Of a DNA stretch of 64,000 nucleotides, positions 17,940-27,471 are shown in pieces; the stretch's first letter is position 1, and every line of letters begins with the position of its first letter. Location: contig NZ_WHZW01000016.1 in the NCBI RefSeq assembly GCF_010667685.1, positions 25,602 through 89,601 of the forward strand. The letters run 5' to 3'. This DNA is from Bifidobacterium aerophilum (GTDB lineage: Bacteria > Actinomycetota > Actinomycetes > Actinomycetales > Bifidobacteriaceae). The position numbers were made by a program, and so were the translations under genes. Below the pieces are notes generated by a model, which saw only the letters and a list, made by a program, of their open reading frames with translations, was not told the DNA's origin and searched no databases.

Positions 17940-18611
17940 ATGACCGCCGAATCCGTCTCCGCCATTCCCCCCGTCGAACCGCGTACCCCGCGCGCATCCG
18001 AACGCGAGGAGATGCTCGCCGGCAAACTGTACAATCCCGCCGACCCCGAACTGTGCGCGCTGCGCGAGAAGGCCGGCGACCTGTGCACCAAGTTCAACGG
18101 ACTGCCACGCGGCGACTATGCCACGCGCGCCGCGGTGCTCGACGAGCTGATTCCCGGCCACGGCGAGAATTTCGACGTGATGGGCCCGATCTTCTTCGAC
18201 TACGGCTGCCATACCACGGTAGGCGACCGCGTGTTCATGAACTTCAATTTCAGCTGTCTTGACTGCGCGCCGGTGACGATCGGCGACGACGTGCTGTTCG
18301 GACCGAACGTGTCGCTGCTGCCGCCGATGCATCCGATGCGCTGGCAGGATCGCAACGTGCGTCGCGCCGCCGACGGCTCGTTCTACGACTACGAGTACGG
18401 ACTGCCGATCACGATCGGTTCGAACTGTTGGTTCGGCGGCGGCGTGACCGTGGTCGGCGGCGTGACGATCGGCGACGGCTGTGTGATCGGCGCGGGCGCG
18501 GTGGTCACGCATGACATTCCGGCCAATTCGGTGGCGGTGGGTGTGCCGGCGCGCGTAATCCGCACGATCACCGACGCCGACGCCGCCGTCTATCAGGAAT
18601 ACGCGCGGTAG
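17940..18611 (+). CDS. Sugar O-acetyltransferase (maltose/galactoside acetyltransferase type)
   Basis: 223 residues from the ATG at 17940, which follows AAAGGAG. The upstream open frame is leader. The protein has the maltose acetyltransferase N-terminal domain (EREEMLAGKLYNPADPELCALR) followed by left-handed beta-helix hexapeptide repeats (for example VTIGDDVLFGPNVSLL and VTIGDGCVIGAGAVVTHDIP). It would acetylate sugars with acetyl-CoA, probably to detoxify non-metabolised ones. It converges with prmC with only 10 bases between the stops. Confidence 0.9.
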   Translation: MTAESVSAIPPVEPRTPRASEREEMLAGKLYNPADPELCALREKAGDLCTKFNGLPRGDYATRAAVLDELIPGHGENFDVMGPIFFDYGCHTTVGDRVFMNFNFSCLDCAPVTIGDDVLFGPNVSLLPPMHPMRWQDRNVRRAADGSFYDYEYGLPITIGSNCWFGGGVTVVGGVTIGDGCVIGAGAVVTHDIPANSVAVGVPARVIRTITDADAAVYQEYAR

Positions 18612-18621
18612 ACGCCTTCGC

Positions 18622-19521
18622 CTATCCCCGCAGCGCGAACAGGAATCGCGGCCGGCCGGTCCAGTCGTTCTCGGTATGAGCCTGCGCGAATCCGTTGGCC
18701 CGTGCGAAGGCGACGAGCCGGTCGCCCTGCGAGATGTCGTGTTCCATGACGAGCGCACCGCCCTGCCGCAGCAGCGCCGCCGCGCGCAGGATGATGCGTT
18801 CGGGGATCGCGACGCCGTCCGCGGACCCGCCGTACAGGGCCATGTCGGGATCATGGTCGCGCGTTTCCGGCTGTTCGGGAATCTGCGACAGCGGCACGTA
18901 CGGCGGGTTCGTGATGACGATGTCGATCGTGCCGTCCAGCTGCGGCAGGGTGAGCGGGCTGGTCGCGTCGCCCCGTTCGAGGTGATAGTTGTATCCGGCC
19001 GACGGATCCTGCTTGGCGACCGTCTCACGGTTGCGTTCGGTCCATGCGTAGGCGTCCGGCGACAGTTCGACCGCCCACACTTCGGCACCGCGCACTTCGG
19101 TCACGACGGACAGTCCGATCGCGCCCGATCCCGCGCACAGGTCGACGACACGCGGCGCGTACAGCCGTTCACGCGTGATCCAGTCGAGGCCGGCCTGCAC
19201 CACGGTTTCGGTTTCCGGACGCGGGACGAACACGCCCGGCCCGACCTTGAGATCGAGGTACCGGAACGACGCGTGTCCGGTGATGTGCTGCAACGGCTCG
19301 CGCTTGGCCCGCCGCTCGATCATCGAGCGGAATCGCTGTTCCGTCGTCTCATCGAACGCCCATTCGTCGCCCATGAGCATGGCCTTGTCGACGTCGCGCA
19401 GCTCGCGCCCCGCCGCCTCCGCCAGCAACAGCTTCGCATCATGCTCGGGGGTATCCACCCCCGACTCGCGCAGCGTCCCCGCCGCGTCCCGAATCACTTC
19501 AGCAACAGTCACGGATGTCAC
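18622..19521 (-). CDS. prmC: Release factor glutamine methyltransferase PrmC (HemK)
   Basis: Methylates the Gln of the GGQ motif in release factors using S-adenosylmethionine. The start is taken as the GTG at 19521, which overlaps the prfA stop (GTGA) and gives 299 residues; a second GTG at 19512 is possible. The open frame runs further upstream only as antisense-like shadow of prfA. The SAM motif is in [16 protein letters not shown] and the catalytic NPPY is in [16 protein letters not shown]. It is coupled to prfA, the gene of its substrate. Confidence 0.93.
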   Translation of the reverse strand: MTSVTVAEVIRDAAGTLRESGVDTPEHDAKLLLAEAAGRELRDVDKAMLMGDEWAFDETTEQRFRSMIERRAKREPLQHITGHASFRYLDLKVGPGVFVPRPETETVVQAGLDWITRERLYAPRVVDLCAGSGAIGLSVVTEVRGAEVWAVELSPDAYAWTERNRETVAKQDPSAGYNYHLERGDATSPLTLPQLDGTIDIVITNPPYVPLSQIPEQPETRDHDPDMALYGGSADGVAIPERIILRAAALLRQGGALVMEHDISQGDRLVAFARANGFAQAHTENDWTGRPRFLFALRG

Positions 19522-20606
19522 TTCTGGTTCGCGAGGCGCTCGGCCTCGTCCGCCTGGATGTCCGAGTCGATCACGGCCTGCAGATCGCCGTTGAGCACCG
19601 CGTCGAGGTTGTACGCCTTGTAGTTCGTGCGGTGGTCGACGATGCGGTTCTCCGGGAAGTTGTACGTGCGGATGCGCTCGGACCGGTCGAGCGAGCGCAC
19701 CTGCGAGTGGCGCATGTCGGCGGCCTCGGCGGCCTCCTGCTCGTGCTTCATGGCGAGCAGTCGGGACTTGAGGACGCGCAGCGCGGCGGCGCGGTTCTGG
19801 ATCTGCGACTTCTCGTCCTGCATGTTCACGGTGATGCCGGTCGGGATGTGGGTCATGCGCACCGCGGAATACGTGGTGTTGACCGACTGGCCGCCGGGGC
19901 CGGAGCTCATGAAGATGTCGATCTTGAGGTCCTTCGGATCGATTTCGATCTCGTCGTCGTCCTCGTCGGCTTCCGGGAAGACGATCACGCCGGCCGCGGA
20001 GGTCTGGATGCGGCCCTGCGATTCGGTGACGGGGATGCGCTGGACGCGATGCACGCCGCCCTCGTACTTGAGGCTCGCCCACACGCCGTCTTCCGGCGCG
20101 GGCGTGCCCTTGGCGCGGATGGCGATCTGCACGTCCTTGACGCCGCCGAGCTCGGTGGTGTTCTCGGACTGCACGGTGACGGTCCAGCCGCGCTTTTCCG
20201 CGTATCGCGTGTACATGCGCAGCAGGTCGCCGGCGAACAGCGCCGCCTCCTCGCCGCCGGTACCGGCCTTGATCTCCATGATCGTGTCGCGCGCGTCGTC
20301 CGGGTCGCGCGGGATGAGCGCGGTGCGCAGCTTCTCCTCGGCGGCCGGCAGTTCGGCTTCGAGCCGCTTGGCCTCCTCGGCGAAGTCCTCGTCCTCGCCG
20401 GCCATTTCGCGCGCGGCTTCGAGGTCGTCGCGGATCTGCAGGTAGGTCTTGTATGCGGACACGATGCCGCCGAGTTCGGCGTGGCGACGGCCCAGCTTGC
20501 GGATCTTCTCCGGGTCGGACACCACTTCGGGATCCGCCATCTTCGCTTCGAGGTCGTGGTATTCCTCAAGCGCGGTCTGCGCGGCGGGGAACTGTTCGTC
20601 TGCCAT
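19518..20606 (-). CDS. prfA: Peptide chain release factor 1
   Basis: 362 residues. Terminates translation at UAA and UAG. The peptidyl-transferase motif GGQ is in [20 protein letters not shown], and the long N-terminal coiled region and C-terminal [19 protein letters not shown] are typical. The codon-recognition loop should contain a PxT tripeptide, but I did not map it with certainty. It lies between rpmE and prmC, a common actinobacterial order, and its stop overlaps the prmC start. Confidence 0.95.
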   Translation of the reverse strand: MADEQFPAAQTALEEYHDLEAKMADPEVVSDPEKIRKLGRRHAELGGIVSAYKTYLQIRDDLEAAREMAGEDEDFAEEAKRLEAELPAAEEKLRTALIPRDPDDARDTIMEIKAGTGGEEAALFAGDLLRMYTRYAEKRGWTVTVQSENTTELGGVKDVQIAIRAKGTPAPEDGVWASLKYEGGVHRVQRIPVTESQGRIQTSAAGVIVFPEADEDDDEIEIDPKDLKIDIFMSSGPGGQSVNTTYSAVRMTHIPTGITVNMQDEKSQIQNRAAALRVLKSRLLAMKHEQEAAEAADMRHSQVRSLDRSERIRTYNFPENRIVDHRTNYKAYNLDAVLNGDLQAVIDSDIQADEAERLANQK

Positions 20607-20709
20607 TTTGTCGTCCTTACGATCGCACGGTGACCATTACACGGTGGTCGTTACGTTGCCGGTTCGGATGTGTTTCGCGCGATGCCGCATGAAACGCATC
20701 AAGGTATAC

Positions 20710-20767
20710 AAAAACGCCAGTCCGCGATCGGGTCGCCGAAGCGACGCCTTGACCGCACGGACTGGCG
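20710..20767 (-). terminator. Intrinsic terminator after rpmE
   Basis: On the minus strand CGGACTGGCG and its partner CGCCAGTCCG (arms 20758-20767 and 20715-20724) flank a loop region with a further short stem, and TTTTT follows at 20714-20710. It lies 10 bases downstream of the rpmE stop and separates it from prfA. Confidence 0.85.
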
Positions 20768-20776
20768 TTGATGAAG

Positions 20777-20989
20777 CTAGTTGGCCTTCTTGCCGTAGCG
20801 ACGCTCGAAGCGAGCGACGCGGCCACCGGTGTCCATGATCTTCTGCTTGCCGGTGTAGAACGGGTGGCAGTTCGAGCAGACGTCGACCGTCATGTGGTCG
20901 CCCTTGTAGGTGGAACGGGTGACGAAGGTGTTGCCGCACGAGCACAGGACTTCGACGGCATGATAATCGGGATGGATACCCTGCTTCAT
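20777..20989 (-). CDS. rpmE: 50S ribosomal protein L31 (zinc-binding type)
   Basis: 70 residues with the complete L31 sequence: [14 protein letters not shown], the zinc ligands CSCG and [13 protein letters not shown], and a basic C-terminus. It is a component of the large ribosomal subunit at the central protuberance. It has a strong upstream site (TTAGGAGACACACC before the ATG). The cysteines mark it as the zinc-loaded (C+) paralogue that is normally made in zinc-replete cells. Confidence 0.97.
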   Translation of the reverse strand: MKQGIHPDYHAVEVLCSCGNTFVTRSTYKGDHMTVDVCSNCHPFYTGKQKIMDTGGRVARFERRYGKKAN

Positions 20990-21129
20990 GGTGTGTCTCC
21001 TAAGGATTCGGGGGACCCGGGTCGTCGCGCCCCTATGGCCGACGTGAACCGGAACCTATGGGAGTATACGCGCGAGTCTCGACTTCGTGACACGCATGCG
21101 CGCGGGCCGATGGCGCGTTGTCGGAAAAG

Positions 21130-21203
21130 TGGGGCCGCAGGGGCTTGAACCCTGGACCGGGCGATTATGAGTCGCATGCTCTAACCGACTGAGCTACGGC
21201 CCC
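21130..21203 (-). tRNA. tRNA with CAT anticodon (probably tRNA-Met elongator)
   Basis: Minus-strand cloverleaf of 74 nucleotides: acceptor stem GGGGCCG pairs with CGGCCCC, D-arm AGCTCAGTCGGTTAGAGC, anticodon stem-loop CGACTCATAATCG with anticodon CAT, and T-arm CAGGGTTCAAGCCCCTG. CCA is not encoded; a T-rich stretch follows. CAT can be elongator Met or the lysidine-modified Ile2 tRNA, and the stem CGACTCATAATCG occurs in both, so Met is a preference, not a proof. Confidence 0.88.
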
Positions 21204-21281
21204 ACGATGGTGCGCCGAGCGCAAACCAACCCGACCAGTGTAGCAGAACGGCCGCCCGACGCAGCCGCAAATCCGCCGGAA

Positions 21282-22334
21282 TCAGTAGTCCTCCCGGTAC
21301 TTGAGCGGCTTGCCGGCGGCGTGGCGCGCGAGCTCCTCGGCCACGTTCAGTCCCATCGCATGCAGTTCGCTGCCGGTCGAACCGGCGATGTGCGGGGTGA
21401 GGACCACGTTCGGCATGTCCCACAGCGGCGAGTCGTGCGGCAGCGGTTCGGGCCAGGTCACGTCGAGGATCGCGTTGATGCGGCCGGTCGCAAGTTCCGC
21501 GATCAGCGCGTCGTGGTCGACCACGCGGCCGCGCGCCGAGTTGAGCAGCGTCGCCCCGTCCTTCATGAGCGACAGTTCGCGCGCGCCGATCATGCCGCGC
21601 AGCGCCGGGATGTCGGGGGCGTGCAGCGACACGATGTCGGATTGGCTCATCACCGTGTCCAGGTCGGCCTTGACTGCGCCGTACGACGCGGTTTCGTCGG
21701 CGGACATGTCGATCGAATAGGCGAGCACGTCAAGGCGGGTCATCTGCAGCATGGTCATGAGACGGCGTCCGATGCGCGACGACGCGCACACCAGGCCGAC
21801 GGTCTTCTCGTAGTTGCCCACGCCGGCGAACACGCTTTGCACGTCCACCCACGCGCCCCAGCCGCGCTGGTCGTGGTACATGCGTTCGGCTTGGAAGAAC
21901 GCCTTGTTGGCGAGCAGGATGTTCGCGAAGCAGTATTCGGCGACGGGCAGGCCGTTGAGGTATCCGGAGTTCGACAGCGCGATGCCGCGCCTTTTGGCCT
22001 CGTCGCGGGACTCGTCGTCGGCGAAGATGCGGGCCGCGGCGCCGCTGGCGGCGAAGATGCCCTTGAGATGCGGCATGGCGTCGAGCGCGGCGACGTCGAG
22101 CAGCTGCTCCGCGCCCCATCCGGTGATGATGTAGTCGGCGGCGGCGATGGTCGCCGCGTTGGCCGGGTCGTGGAAGTCCTCGATCACGACCGGTTCGCCG
22201 TGGTCGTCGCGTGCGTATCGCGCGATGGCGTCGAGTTCGCGCCACGCGTCCCGCCCCATGATCTTGCCGAGCAGATCGGCCGGTCTGAACGAGAACACGA
22301 CGGACGGCTTGTCGGATGACGGTTCCTGTGTCAT
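21282..22334 (-). CDS. D-2-hydroxyacid dehydrogenase family protein
   Basis: 350 residues, start at an ATG after AAAGGAG. The NAD-binding region has the variant motif GLVCASSRIGRRLMTML in place of the usual GxGxxG, and the downstream LHAPDIPALRGMIG and NSARGRVVDHDALIAEL fit the phosphoglycerate/hydroxyacid dehydrogenase family. The catalytic His region is LTPHIAGSTGSELHAMG. The substrate is unknown. The altered glycine motif (CASSRIG) is unusual but is found in some hydroxyacid dehydrogenase-like proteins. It is divergent from xylB. Confidence 0.85.
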   Translation of the reverse strand: MTQEPSSDKPSVVFSFRPADLLGKIMGRDAWRELDAIARYARDDHGEPVVIEDFHDPANAATIAAADYIITGWGAEQLLDVAALDAMPHLKGIFAASGAAARIFADDESRDEAKRRGIALSNSGYLNGLPVAEYCFANILLANKAFFQAERMYHDQRGWGAWVDVQSVFAGVGNYEKTVGLVCASSRIGRRLMTMLQMTRLDVLAYSIDMSADETASYGAVKADLDTVMSQSDIVSLHAPDIPALRGMIGARELSLMKDGATLLNSARGRVVDHDALIAELATGRINAILDVTWPEPLPHDSPLWDMPNVVLTPHIAGSTGSELHAMGLNVAEELARHAAGKPLKYREDY

Positions 22335-22685
22335 GATTGCGCTCCTTTGACGACTGATGACGGCGGCCGGTGACGGCGATTATCGACAAGACCGTCGCCG
22401 GCGGACGACTTGCGCCCACAGACGACGGCCACCGACCGGCACCGCGGTCACAGATGATCCGGTTCGCGATTGTACGGTCCGGCCGCGCAAGCCGTTCGGT
22501 CCTTGCCATTTGTTGCAGGCGTGCGTCACGGGCACCCGACGTAGTCGTTCCGGCTTGTGCACAACCCATTCGATGGCGACCGGCGGCACCCAGTGATACA
22601 CTGATCTCATAAGTTCAATCATCTAACTTATTGGCGCGCCGACGGCACTGTCAAGCCGGCAGCCGCGCCCATGCAAGGAGGCAAC
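22335..22685. other. Divergent intergenic region before xylB
   Basis: A 351-base gap between the hydroxyacid dehydrogenase and xylulokinase starts. It contains the xylB operator described separately (22609-22631). The rest is GC-rich with no convincing gene or RNA, and I could not assign a strong -35/-10 pair. Confidence 0.5.
22609..22631 (+). promoter_or_regulatory. Candidate XylR (ROK) operator before xylB
   Basis: ATAAGTT (22609-22615) and AACTTAT (22625-22631) form a perfect inverted repeat with a 9-base spacer, about 55 bases before the xylB start. The left half continues as AAGTTCAAT. A similar half, TAGTTCAAC, overlaps the xylA promoter, so both may be sites of the ROK regulator encoded at 26239-27471. 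Confidence 0.65.
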
Positions 22686-24185
22686 ATGACCCGGATTCTG
22701 GTGGCGGGCATCGATACATCCACGCAGTCGACCAAGGTGCGCGTCACCGACGCCGCGACCGGCGAACTGGTGCGTTTCGGACAGGCAAAACACCCCGACG
22801 GCACGAGCTGCGACCCGAACGCGTGGTGGGACGCGTTTCTTGAGGCATCGGCTCAGGCCGGCGGCCTCGACGACGTGGCCGCGCTGGCGGTCGGAGGACA
22901 GCAGCACGGCATGGTGCTGCTCGATAAGCAGGGCCGTGTGGTGCGCGACGCGCTGCTGTGGAACGACACCCGTTCCGCACCCGATGCCGAACGGCTGATC
23001 GCCGAGTTGGGCGAATCCGCCAAAGCCGCGGACGGCTCGGAGGACGATCTGTCCGACGATCCGACCATGCGCGGCCGCCAGCGCTGGGTCAGGGCGGTCG
23101 GCTCGTCGCTGGTCGCCTCGCTGACGATCACGAAGATCGTGTGGGTCGCGAAGAACGAACCGGAAAACGCCGCCCGCGTGGCCGCGGTCTGCCTGCCGCA
23201 CGACTGGCTGAGCTGGCGCATCGCCGGCCACGGACCGGTCGCGGACGGCGAAACCGCCGACCTGGCCGCGCTGTTCACCGACCGCTCGGACGCGTCGGGC
23301 ACCGCATATTTTGATTCGGCCGCGAACGAGTATCGCATGGACCTGTTCAAGCTGGCGTTCGGCCGCGACGACGTGACCCTGCCGCGTGTGCTCGGCCCGA
23401 CCGAGACGGGCGCGGTGGCCGATCCGGCGATCGCCGGCAAGAACGTGCCCGGCGGCTGCATCATCGCCCCGGGCGGCGGCGACAATGCGATGGCGTCGCT
23501 GGGCCTCAACATGGGCGTGGGAGACGTGTCGATCAGCCTAGGCACGTCGGGCGTGGCCGCGGCCATCTCCCCCGTGCCGACCTATGACATGACCGCGTCC
23601 GTGACCGGTTTCGCGGATTGCACCGGCCACTGGCTGCCGTTGGCCTGCACGATCAACGGTTCGCGCATCGCCGATGCGGGGCGCGCGGCGCTGGGCGTGA
23701 GCTACGACGAGCTGGCCGATCTGGCCGCGCAGTCGGTACCGGGAGCCGAGGGCATCACGCTGATCCCGTACTTCGACGGCGAGCGCACGCCGAATCGTCC
23801 GGACGCGACGGCGACGCTGCATGGCATGACGTTGCGCAATACGACCCGCGCGAATATCGCCCGCGCGTTCGTGGAGGCGCTGCTGTGCTCGCAGCGCGAC
23901 TGCCTTGAGCTGGTGAAGGGCCTTGGCGTGGACGTCAAACGCATCCTGCTGATCGGCGGCGGCGCGAAGTCGGCCGCAGTGCGCGCGTATGCGCCGTCGA
24001 TCCTCGGCATGGACGTGCTGCTGCCGAAGACCGACGAGTATGTGGCGATTGGCGCGGCACGCCAGGCCGCGTGGGTGCTGGGCGGCAAGGCCGAGCCGCC
24101 GGCATGGGAGCTGACCATCGAGGACACGCTCACCGGCGAGCCGACCCCTGAGGTCTACGCCCAGTACGCGAAGTACCGCGGCTGA
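22686..24185 (+). CDS. xylB: Xylulokinase
   Basis: Phosphorylates D-xylulose to xylulose 5-phosphate, the substrate of phosphoketolase. The start at 22686 follows AAGGAGG; 499 residues. The FGGY-family signatures are visible: AGIDTSTQSTKVRV at the N-terminus (phosphate loop), VGGQQHGMVLLD, SISLGTSGVAAAI in the middle, and LLIGGGAKSAAVRAYAPSIL near the C-terminus. It converges with xylA across a gap with two large hairpins. Function in xylose use is strongly supported by the neighbouring xylose isomerase. Confidence 0.93.
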   Translation: MTRILVAGIDTSTQSTKVRVTDAATGELVRFGQAKHPDGTSCDPNAWWDAFLEASAQAGGLDDVAALAVGGQQHGMVLLDKQGRVVRDALLWNDTRSAPDAERLIAELGESAKAADGSEDDLSDDPTMRGRQRWVRAVGSSLVASLTITKIVWVAKNEPENAARVAAVCLPHDWLSWRIAGHGPVADGETADLAALFTDRSDASGTAYFDSAANEYRMDLFKLAFGRDDVTLPRVLGPTETGAVADPAIAGKNVPGGCIIAPGGGDNAMASLGLNMGVGDVSISLGTSGVAAAISPVPTYDMTASVTGFADCTGHWLPLACTINGSRIADAGRAALGVSYDELADLAAQSVPGAEGITLIPYFDGERTPNRPDATATLHGMTLRNTTRANIARAFVEALLCSQRDCLELVKGLGVDVKRILLIGGGAKSAAVRAYAPSILGMDVLLPKTDEYVAIGAARQAAWVLGGKAEPPAWELTIEDTLTGEPTPEVYAQYAKYRG

Positions 24186-24195
24186 ATTCCGCTCT

Positions 24196-24251
24196 TTTCT
24201 GGGCGCAAACCAACGCGGAACGGCTGATTCGCGTTGGTTTGCGCCCAGAAA
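24196..24251. terminator. Long hairpin after xylB (22-base arms)
   Basis: Arms 24196-24217 and 24230-24251 are perfect inverted repeats around a 12-base loop; the core is GCGCAAACCAACGC. It begins 11 bases after the xylB stop. The outer bases are TTTCT and AGAAA, so it can end transcription in either direction, although there is no long T-tract. Confidence 0.75.
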
Positions 24252-24262
24252 TATGGGCAAAT

Positions 24263-24308
24263 ATGGTTTGAGCCCGGTCTCCGATAATGGAGACCGGGCT
24301 CAAACCAT
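24263..24308. terminator. Second perfect hairpin between xylB and xylA (20-base arms)
   Basis: ATGGTTTGAGCCCGGTCTCC (24263-24282) is repeated as its exact reverse complement at 24289-24308 with a 6-base loop. It stands 11 bases after the previous hairpin. It has no T-tract, so it may be a structural or repeat element as well as a terminator. Confidence 0.7.
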
Positions 24309-24352
24309 GCACGACATCGATGGGTCGGCGACGCCCTCGACGATCGGGACGC

Positions 24353-24439
24353 TCAGAGCTGGCCGTCGCGGCGCAGACGCGCGCGCAAGGCGATGCCGAT
24401 CAGGGAAAGACCGAAGGCGGTAATCGCGGCGATGATCAC
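24353..24439 (-). CDS. Possible 28-residue membrane peptide
   Basis: A short minus-strand frame opening with GTG at 24439 and closing with TGA at 24355-24353. An AAAGG site lies about 8 bases before the GTG. The peptide reads MIIAAITAFGLSLIGIALRA and then RLRRDGQL: one hydrophobic segment followed by a basic tail, the shape of a single-pass small membrane protein. It lies downstream of the xylA terminator, so it would need its own promoter. It is too short to judge by composition. Confidence 0.4.
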   Translation of the reverse strand: MIIAAITAFGLSLIGIALRARLRRDGQL

Positions 24440-24545
24440 GGTCTTATCCTTTCTCTTGGAATCCGGACGATTACGATGCACGATAGTTCGCGGATGTTGC
24501 GAGACATCGCGCGCAATCTCACGAGGATGTTACGGTCCGGCCGCG

Positions 24546-24591
24546 TAAAAAACGGGGCGCCGCCGGAACCGGACGGAACCGACGGCGCCCC
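24546..24591 (-). terminator. Intrinsic terminator of xylA
   Basis: On the minus strand GGGGCGCCG (24591-24583) pairs with CGGCGCCCC (24562-24554), followed by TTTTTT (24551-24546, with one interruption). It starts 32 bases after the xylA stop. Confidence 0.88.
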
Positions 24592-24623
24592 GATCAGTCA
24601 TGCATCAACGGTTGCCGCGAGGA

Positions 24624-25970
24624 TCAGGCCTCGGCGAGCGCGTCGACGATGTAGTTGTTGATGGTCGCCTTGACGGATTCGAGGTGATCGGACTTGGTCG
24701 CGGCGATGAGCTCGGACTGCGGCTTGTCGATCGCGTACTCCTCAAGGGAGGCGAGGGTGGCGGTGCCGTTCTCGATGGTCGCGCCGATGCCGGAATCGTA
24801 GGAGCTGTAGCGCTCGGACATGAGGTTCTGGATGAAGCCGTCGCGGTTCATCTTGTCGGCGACCAGCAGGCCGGCCGCGTAGGAGTCCATGCCGGCGATG
24901 TGCGAACGGAACAGGTCCTCGGCGTAGAAGGAGGTGCGGCGCGGCTTGGCGTCGAAGTTCAGGCCGCCGTGGGGGCCGATGGAGCCGGCCTGCAGGACCT
25001 CCCACATGACGGCGACGGTCTCGTACAGGTCGGTCGGGAACTCGTCCATGTCCCAGCCGATGAGCTTGTCGCCCTGGTTGGCGTCGAGCGAGCCGAGGAA
25101 TCCGGATTCGCGGGCGACGCGGATCTCGTGCTGGTAGGTGTGGCCGGCGAGGTTGGCGTGGTTGCCTTCGAGGTTGAGCTTGAAGACGTCGGTCAGGTCG
25201 TAGGTGCGCAGGAAGTTGATGGCGGTGGCCGCATCGAAGTCGTACTGGTGCAGCGTCGGCTCCTTCGGCTTCGGCTCGATGAGGAACTGAGCGTCGAAGC
25301 CGATTTCCTTGGCGTAGTCGGCGCACATGTGGAAGAACTTGGCGATGTGGTCGGTCTCGCGCTTCATCTCGGTGTTCCACAGGTTCTCGTAGCCTTCGCG
25401 GCCGCCCCAGAACACGTAATTCTCGGCGCCGAGGCGCTTGCCGATCTCGAGGCTCTTCTTGAGCTGGCCGGCGGCGTAGGCGTAGATGTCGGCGAACGGG
25501 GAGGTGGCGGCGCCGGACACGAAGCGCGGGTTGGTGAACAGGGAGGAGGTGTTCCACAGCAGCTTGACGCCGGTGGACTTCATGTTCTCCTCGATCTTGT
25601 CGACGACCTTGTCGAGGTTGGCGTTGGTCTCGCGCAGGGTGTCGCCTTCAGGGGCGATGTCGCGGTCGTGGAAGCAGAAGTACTCGACGCCGAGCTTGGT
25701 GAACAGCTCGAAGGCATAGTCGACCTTGGCGAGCGCCTGATCCATCGGATCGGTGTACTTGTAGTACGGGCGGTGCGCGGTGCCGGTGCCGAACGGGTCG
25801 ACGAGCTCCTGGTTGAAGGTGTGCCACCAGGCGACGCCGAAGCGCAGCCAGTCCTTCATCTTCTTGCCGGCGACGACCTTGTCCGCGTCGTAGTAATGGA
25901 AGGCGAGTCCTTCCTGCGGCCCCTTCTGGCGGCCGACGTACTCGATCTTGTCGATGTCCCACAGACCCAT
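24624..25970 (-). CDS. xylA: Xylose isomerase
   Basis: Interconverts D-xylose and D-xylulose with two divalent metals. The start at 25970 ([20 protein letters not shown]) has AAGGAG before it; 448 residues, the family length. Metal and substrate residues are seen in [13 protein letters not shown] (catalytic His), [36 protein letters not shown], and [17 protein letters not shown]. It is the class II type. It is preceded by a well-formed promoter and the ROK regulator gene, and ends at a strong terminator. Confidence 0.97.
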   Translation of the reverse strand: MGLWDIDKIEYVGRQKGPQEGLAFHYYDADKVVAGKKMKDWLRFGVAWWHTFNQELVDPFGTGTAHRPYYKYTDPMDQALAKVDYAFELFTKLGVEYFCFHDRDIAPEGDTLRETNANLDKVVDKIEENMKSTGVKLLWNTSSLFTNPRFVSGAATSPFADIYAYAAGQLKKSLEIGKRLGAENYVFWGGREGYENLWNTEMKRETDHIAKFFHMCADYAKEIGFDAQFLIEPKPKEPTLHQYDFDAATAINFLRTYDLTDVFKLNLEGNHANLAGHTYQHEIRVARESGFLGSLDANQGDKLIGWDMDEFPTDLYETVAVMWEVLQAGSIGPHGGLNFDAKPRRTSFYAEDLFRSHIAGMDSYAAGLLVADKMNRDGFIQNLMSERYSSYDSGIGATIENGTATLASLEEYAIDKPQSELIAATKSDHLESVKATINNYIVDALAEA

Positions 25971-26042
25971 GACGATCTCCTTGGTTGATAACTTCGTTGT
26001 CCGATGCCGCACCCGCACCGTTGGCGGTCGATGCGGCATCGC

Positions 26043-26106
26043 CGTACGCCAAAAATATTAAATCGTTGAACTATATTTGTCAATCCAATGAACTTTTTGG
26101 CGTACG
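26043..26106 (-). promoter_or_regulatory. xylA promoter inside a 13-base-arm inverted repeat
   Basis: On the minus strand TTGACA (26083-26078) and TAATAT (26060-26055) are spaced exactly 17 bases. TAGTTCAAC lies between them, similar to the xylB operator half. The whole promoter is framed by CGTACGCCAAAAA (26043-26055) and its exact reverse complement (26094-26106). The framing repeat suggests binding of a regulator as a looped or paired complex. The ROK protein is the natural candidate. Confidence 0.75.
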
Positions 26107-26238
26107 CGACGGCGTGTCACGCTCCCCGCAACGGGCCGCGCGAACGCAGGACGGATCATCACGCGGTCAGGACACCGATCAGCCGACGCCGGACGAAACC
26201 GATCAATACAGACCGCGCCGACCGGCGCATCACACGAA

Positions 26239-27471
26239 TCACGCGGATTCCAGGAACCGCATCGGATCGCCGGTGAACCTATGCAATCCCATCACGGCCG
26301 CGCCGTACATGGCCGGATGTTCGGTCACCGGCGGGAACATGAGCCGCACCTTCACCGCGTCGCGCGCCAGGATCTGCGACTGCACGCGCCGTTCGAGATC
26401 GGCGCGCAGGTCGTCGCCGAACCCGCTCCACAAGCCGCCGACCATCACGTTGCTCACGTCGACCACGTTGACCGTCGACGCGATCGCCGCGGCCAGTGCG
26501 GCCAGCGCGTTCTCCACGGCGAGCGCCGCGCCGGTATCGCCGGCATGCCAGGCCTCGATCAGCCGGGCAGGCATCCCCGCATCCACGGCCGTCGCCGCAT
26601 CCGAGGCCAGTCCGGAGGAGAGCATCACCGCACGACGGCCGGCGAACATCTCCAGGCATCCGTGACGACCGCACCGGCACAGCGCGCCATGCACGTCGAC
26701 GCACATGTGGCCGATCTCCCCGGCGAAACCGTGGTCGCCGCGCACGATCTGCCCCTCGCGCACGTACGCGCCGCCGATGCCGACGTCGGTCGACACGTAG
26801 ACGAACGAATCGGACGGGCCGATCGGCCAGTCGTCGGACGAACGCTGCGCGGCGAATCCCGGGATCTGCGCGATCGCGGCCAGCGTCGCCTCATTGTCGG
26901 CCACGGCCCCCAGACGGGACACCACCGCATACCGGTTCAGGTCGATGTCGCGCCAGCCGAAGTTGCGCGCGACCAGCAGGCGGTTGCCGTCCGCCACGAG
27001 TCCGGGCAATGCGAGCTCGCATCCGGTCACGACGGCGCCGTCGGCCGCGAGCCGCTCCTCCACCGGACGCATCATCGCGTCGAGTTCGGCGAAGATCTCA
27101 TCCGGATCAACGTCGCCCATCGGACGGTCGCGCCACTCGCTCGCCGTCACCGTGCCGTCGATGTCGAGCACGGTGTATCCGAAACCGTCGGTGTTGATCT
27201 GCATGCCGAGACCGACCCACCGTCCCGGCCGAAACGCAAGCGGCGTGCTCGGGCGGCCGTACGAGACGACGGCCGCCGGTTCGAGCTGGCGGATCACCCG
27301 GTTTTTCAGCAGGATGTCGCTCAGCAGGGACAGCGTCGCCTTGGTCAGACCGGTCTGCTTTGCCAGCGCGGCGCGGCTGAGCGGCACGCGCGAACGCGCC
27401 ATCGTGGACAGGACCACGGACATGTTGTGATTGCGCAGATCATCCTGGTTGATGCTTCTGGACACCGGCAT
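26239..27471 (-). CDS. ROK-family transcriptional regulator, probable xylose repressor
   Basis: 410 residues. The N-terminal winged HTH is in LSRAALAKQTGLTKATLSLL, and the ROK sugar-binding domain has DVGIGGAYV and the zinc motif CRCGRHGCLEM. It lies 268 bases upstream of xylA on the same strand and shares candidate sites with xylA and xylB, so a XylR-like repressor released by xylose is the likely role. The start has GGAGGTGAG about 9 bases before. The inducer is inferred from position only. Confidence 0.85.
   Translation of the reverse strand: MPVSRSINQDDLRNHNMSVVLSTMARSRVPLSRAALAKQTGLTKATLSLLSDILLKNRVIRQLEPAAVVSYGRPSTPLAFRPGRWVGLGMQINTDGFGYTVLDIDGTVTASEWRDRPMGDVDPDEIFAELDAMMRPVEERLAADGAVVTGCELALPGLVADGNRLLVARNFGWRDIDLNRYAVVSRLGAVADNEATLAAIAQIPGFAAQRSSDDWPIGPSDSFVYVSTDVGIGGAYVREGQIVRGDHGFAGEIGHMCVDVHGALCRCGRHGCLEMFAGRRAVMLSSGLASDAATAVDAGMPARLIEAWHAGDTGAALAVENALAALAAAIASTVNVVDVSNVMVGGLWSGFGDDLRADLERRVQSQILARDAVKVRLMFPPVTEHPAMYGAAVMGLHRFTGDPMRFLESA

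Noticed and set aside
19522..20082. N-terminal extension of PrmC into prfA
   Set aside because: It lies inside prfA in another frame and has shadow composition (Arg, His, Gly rich).
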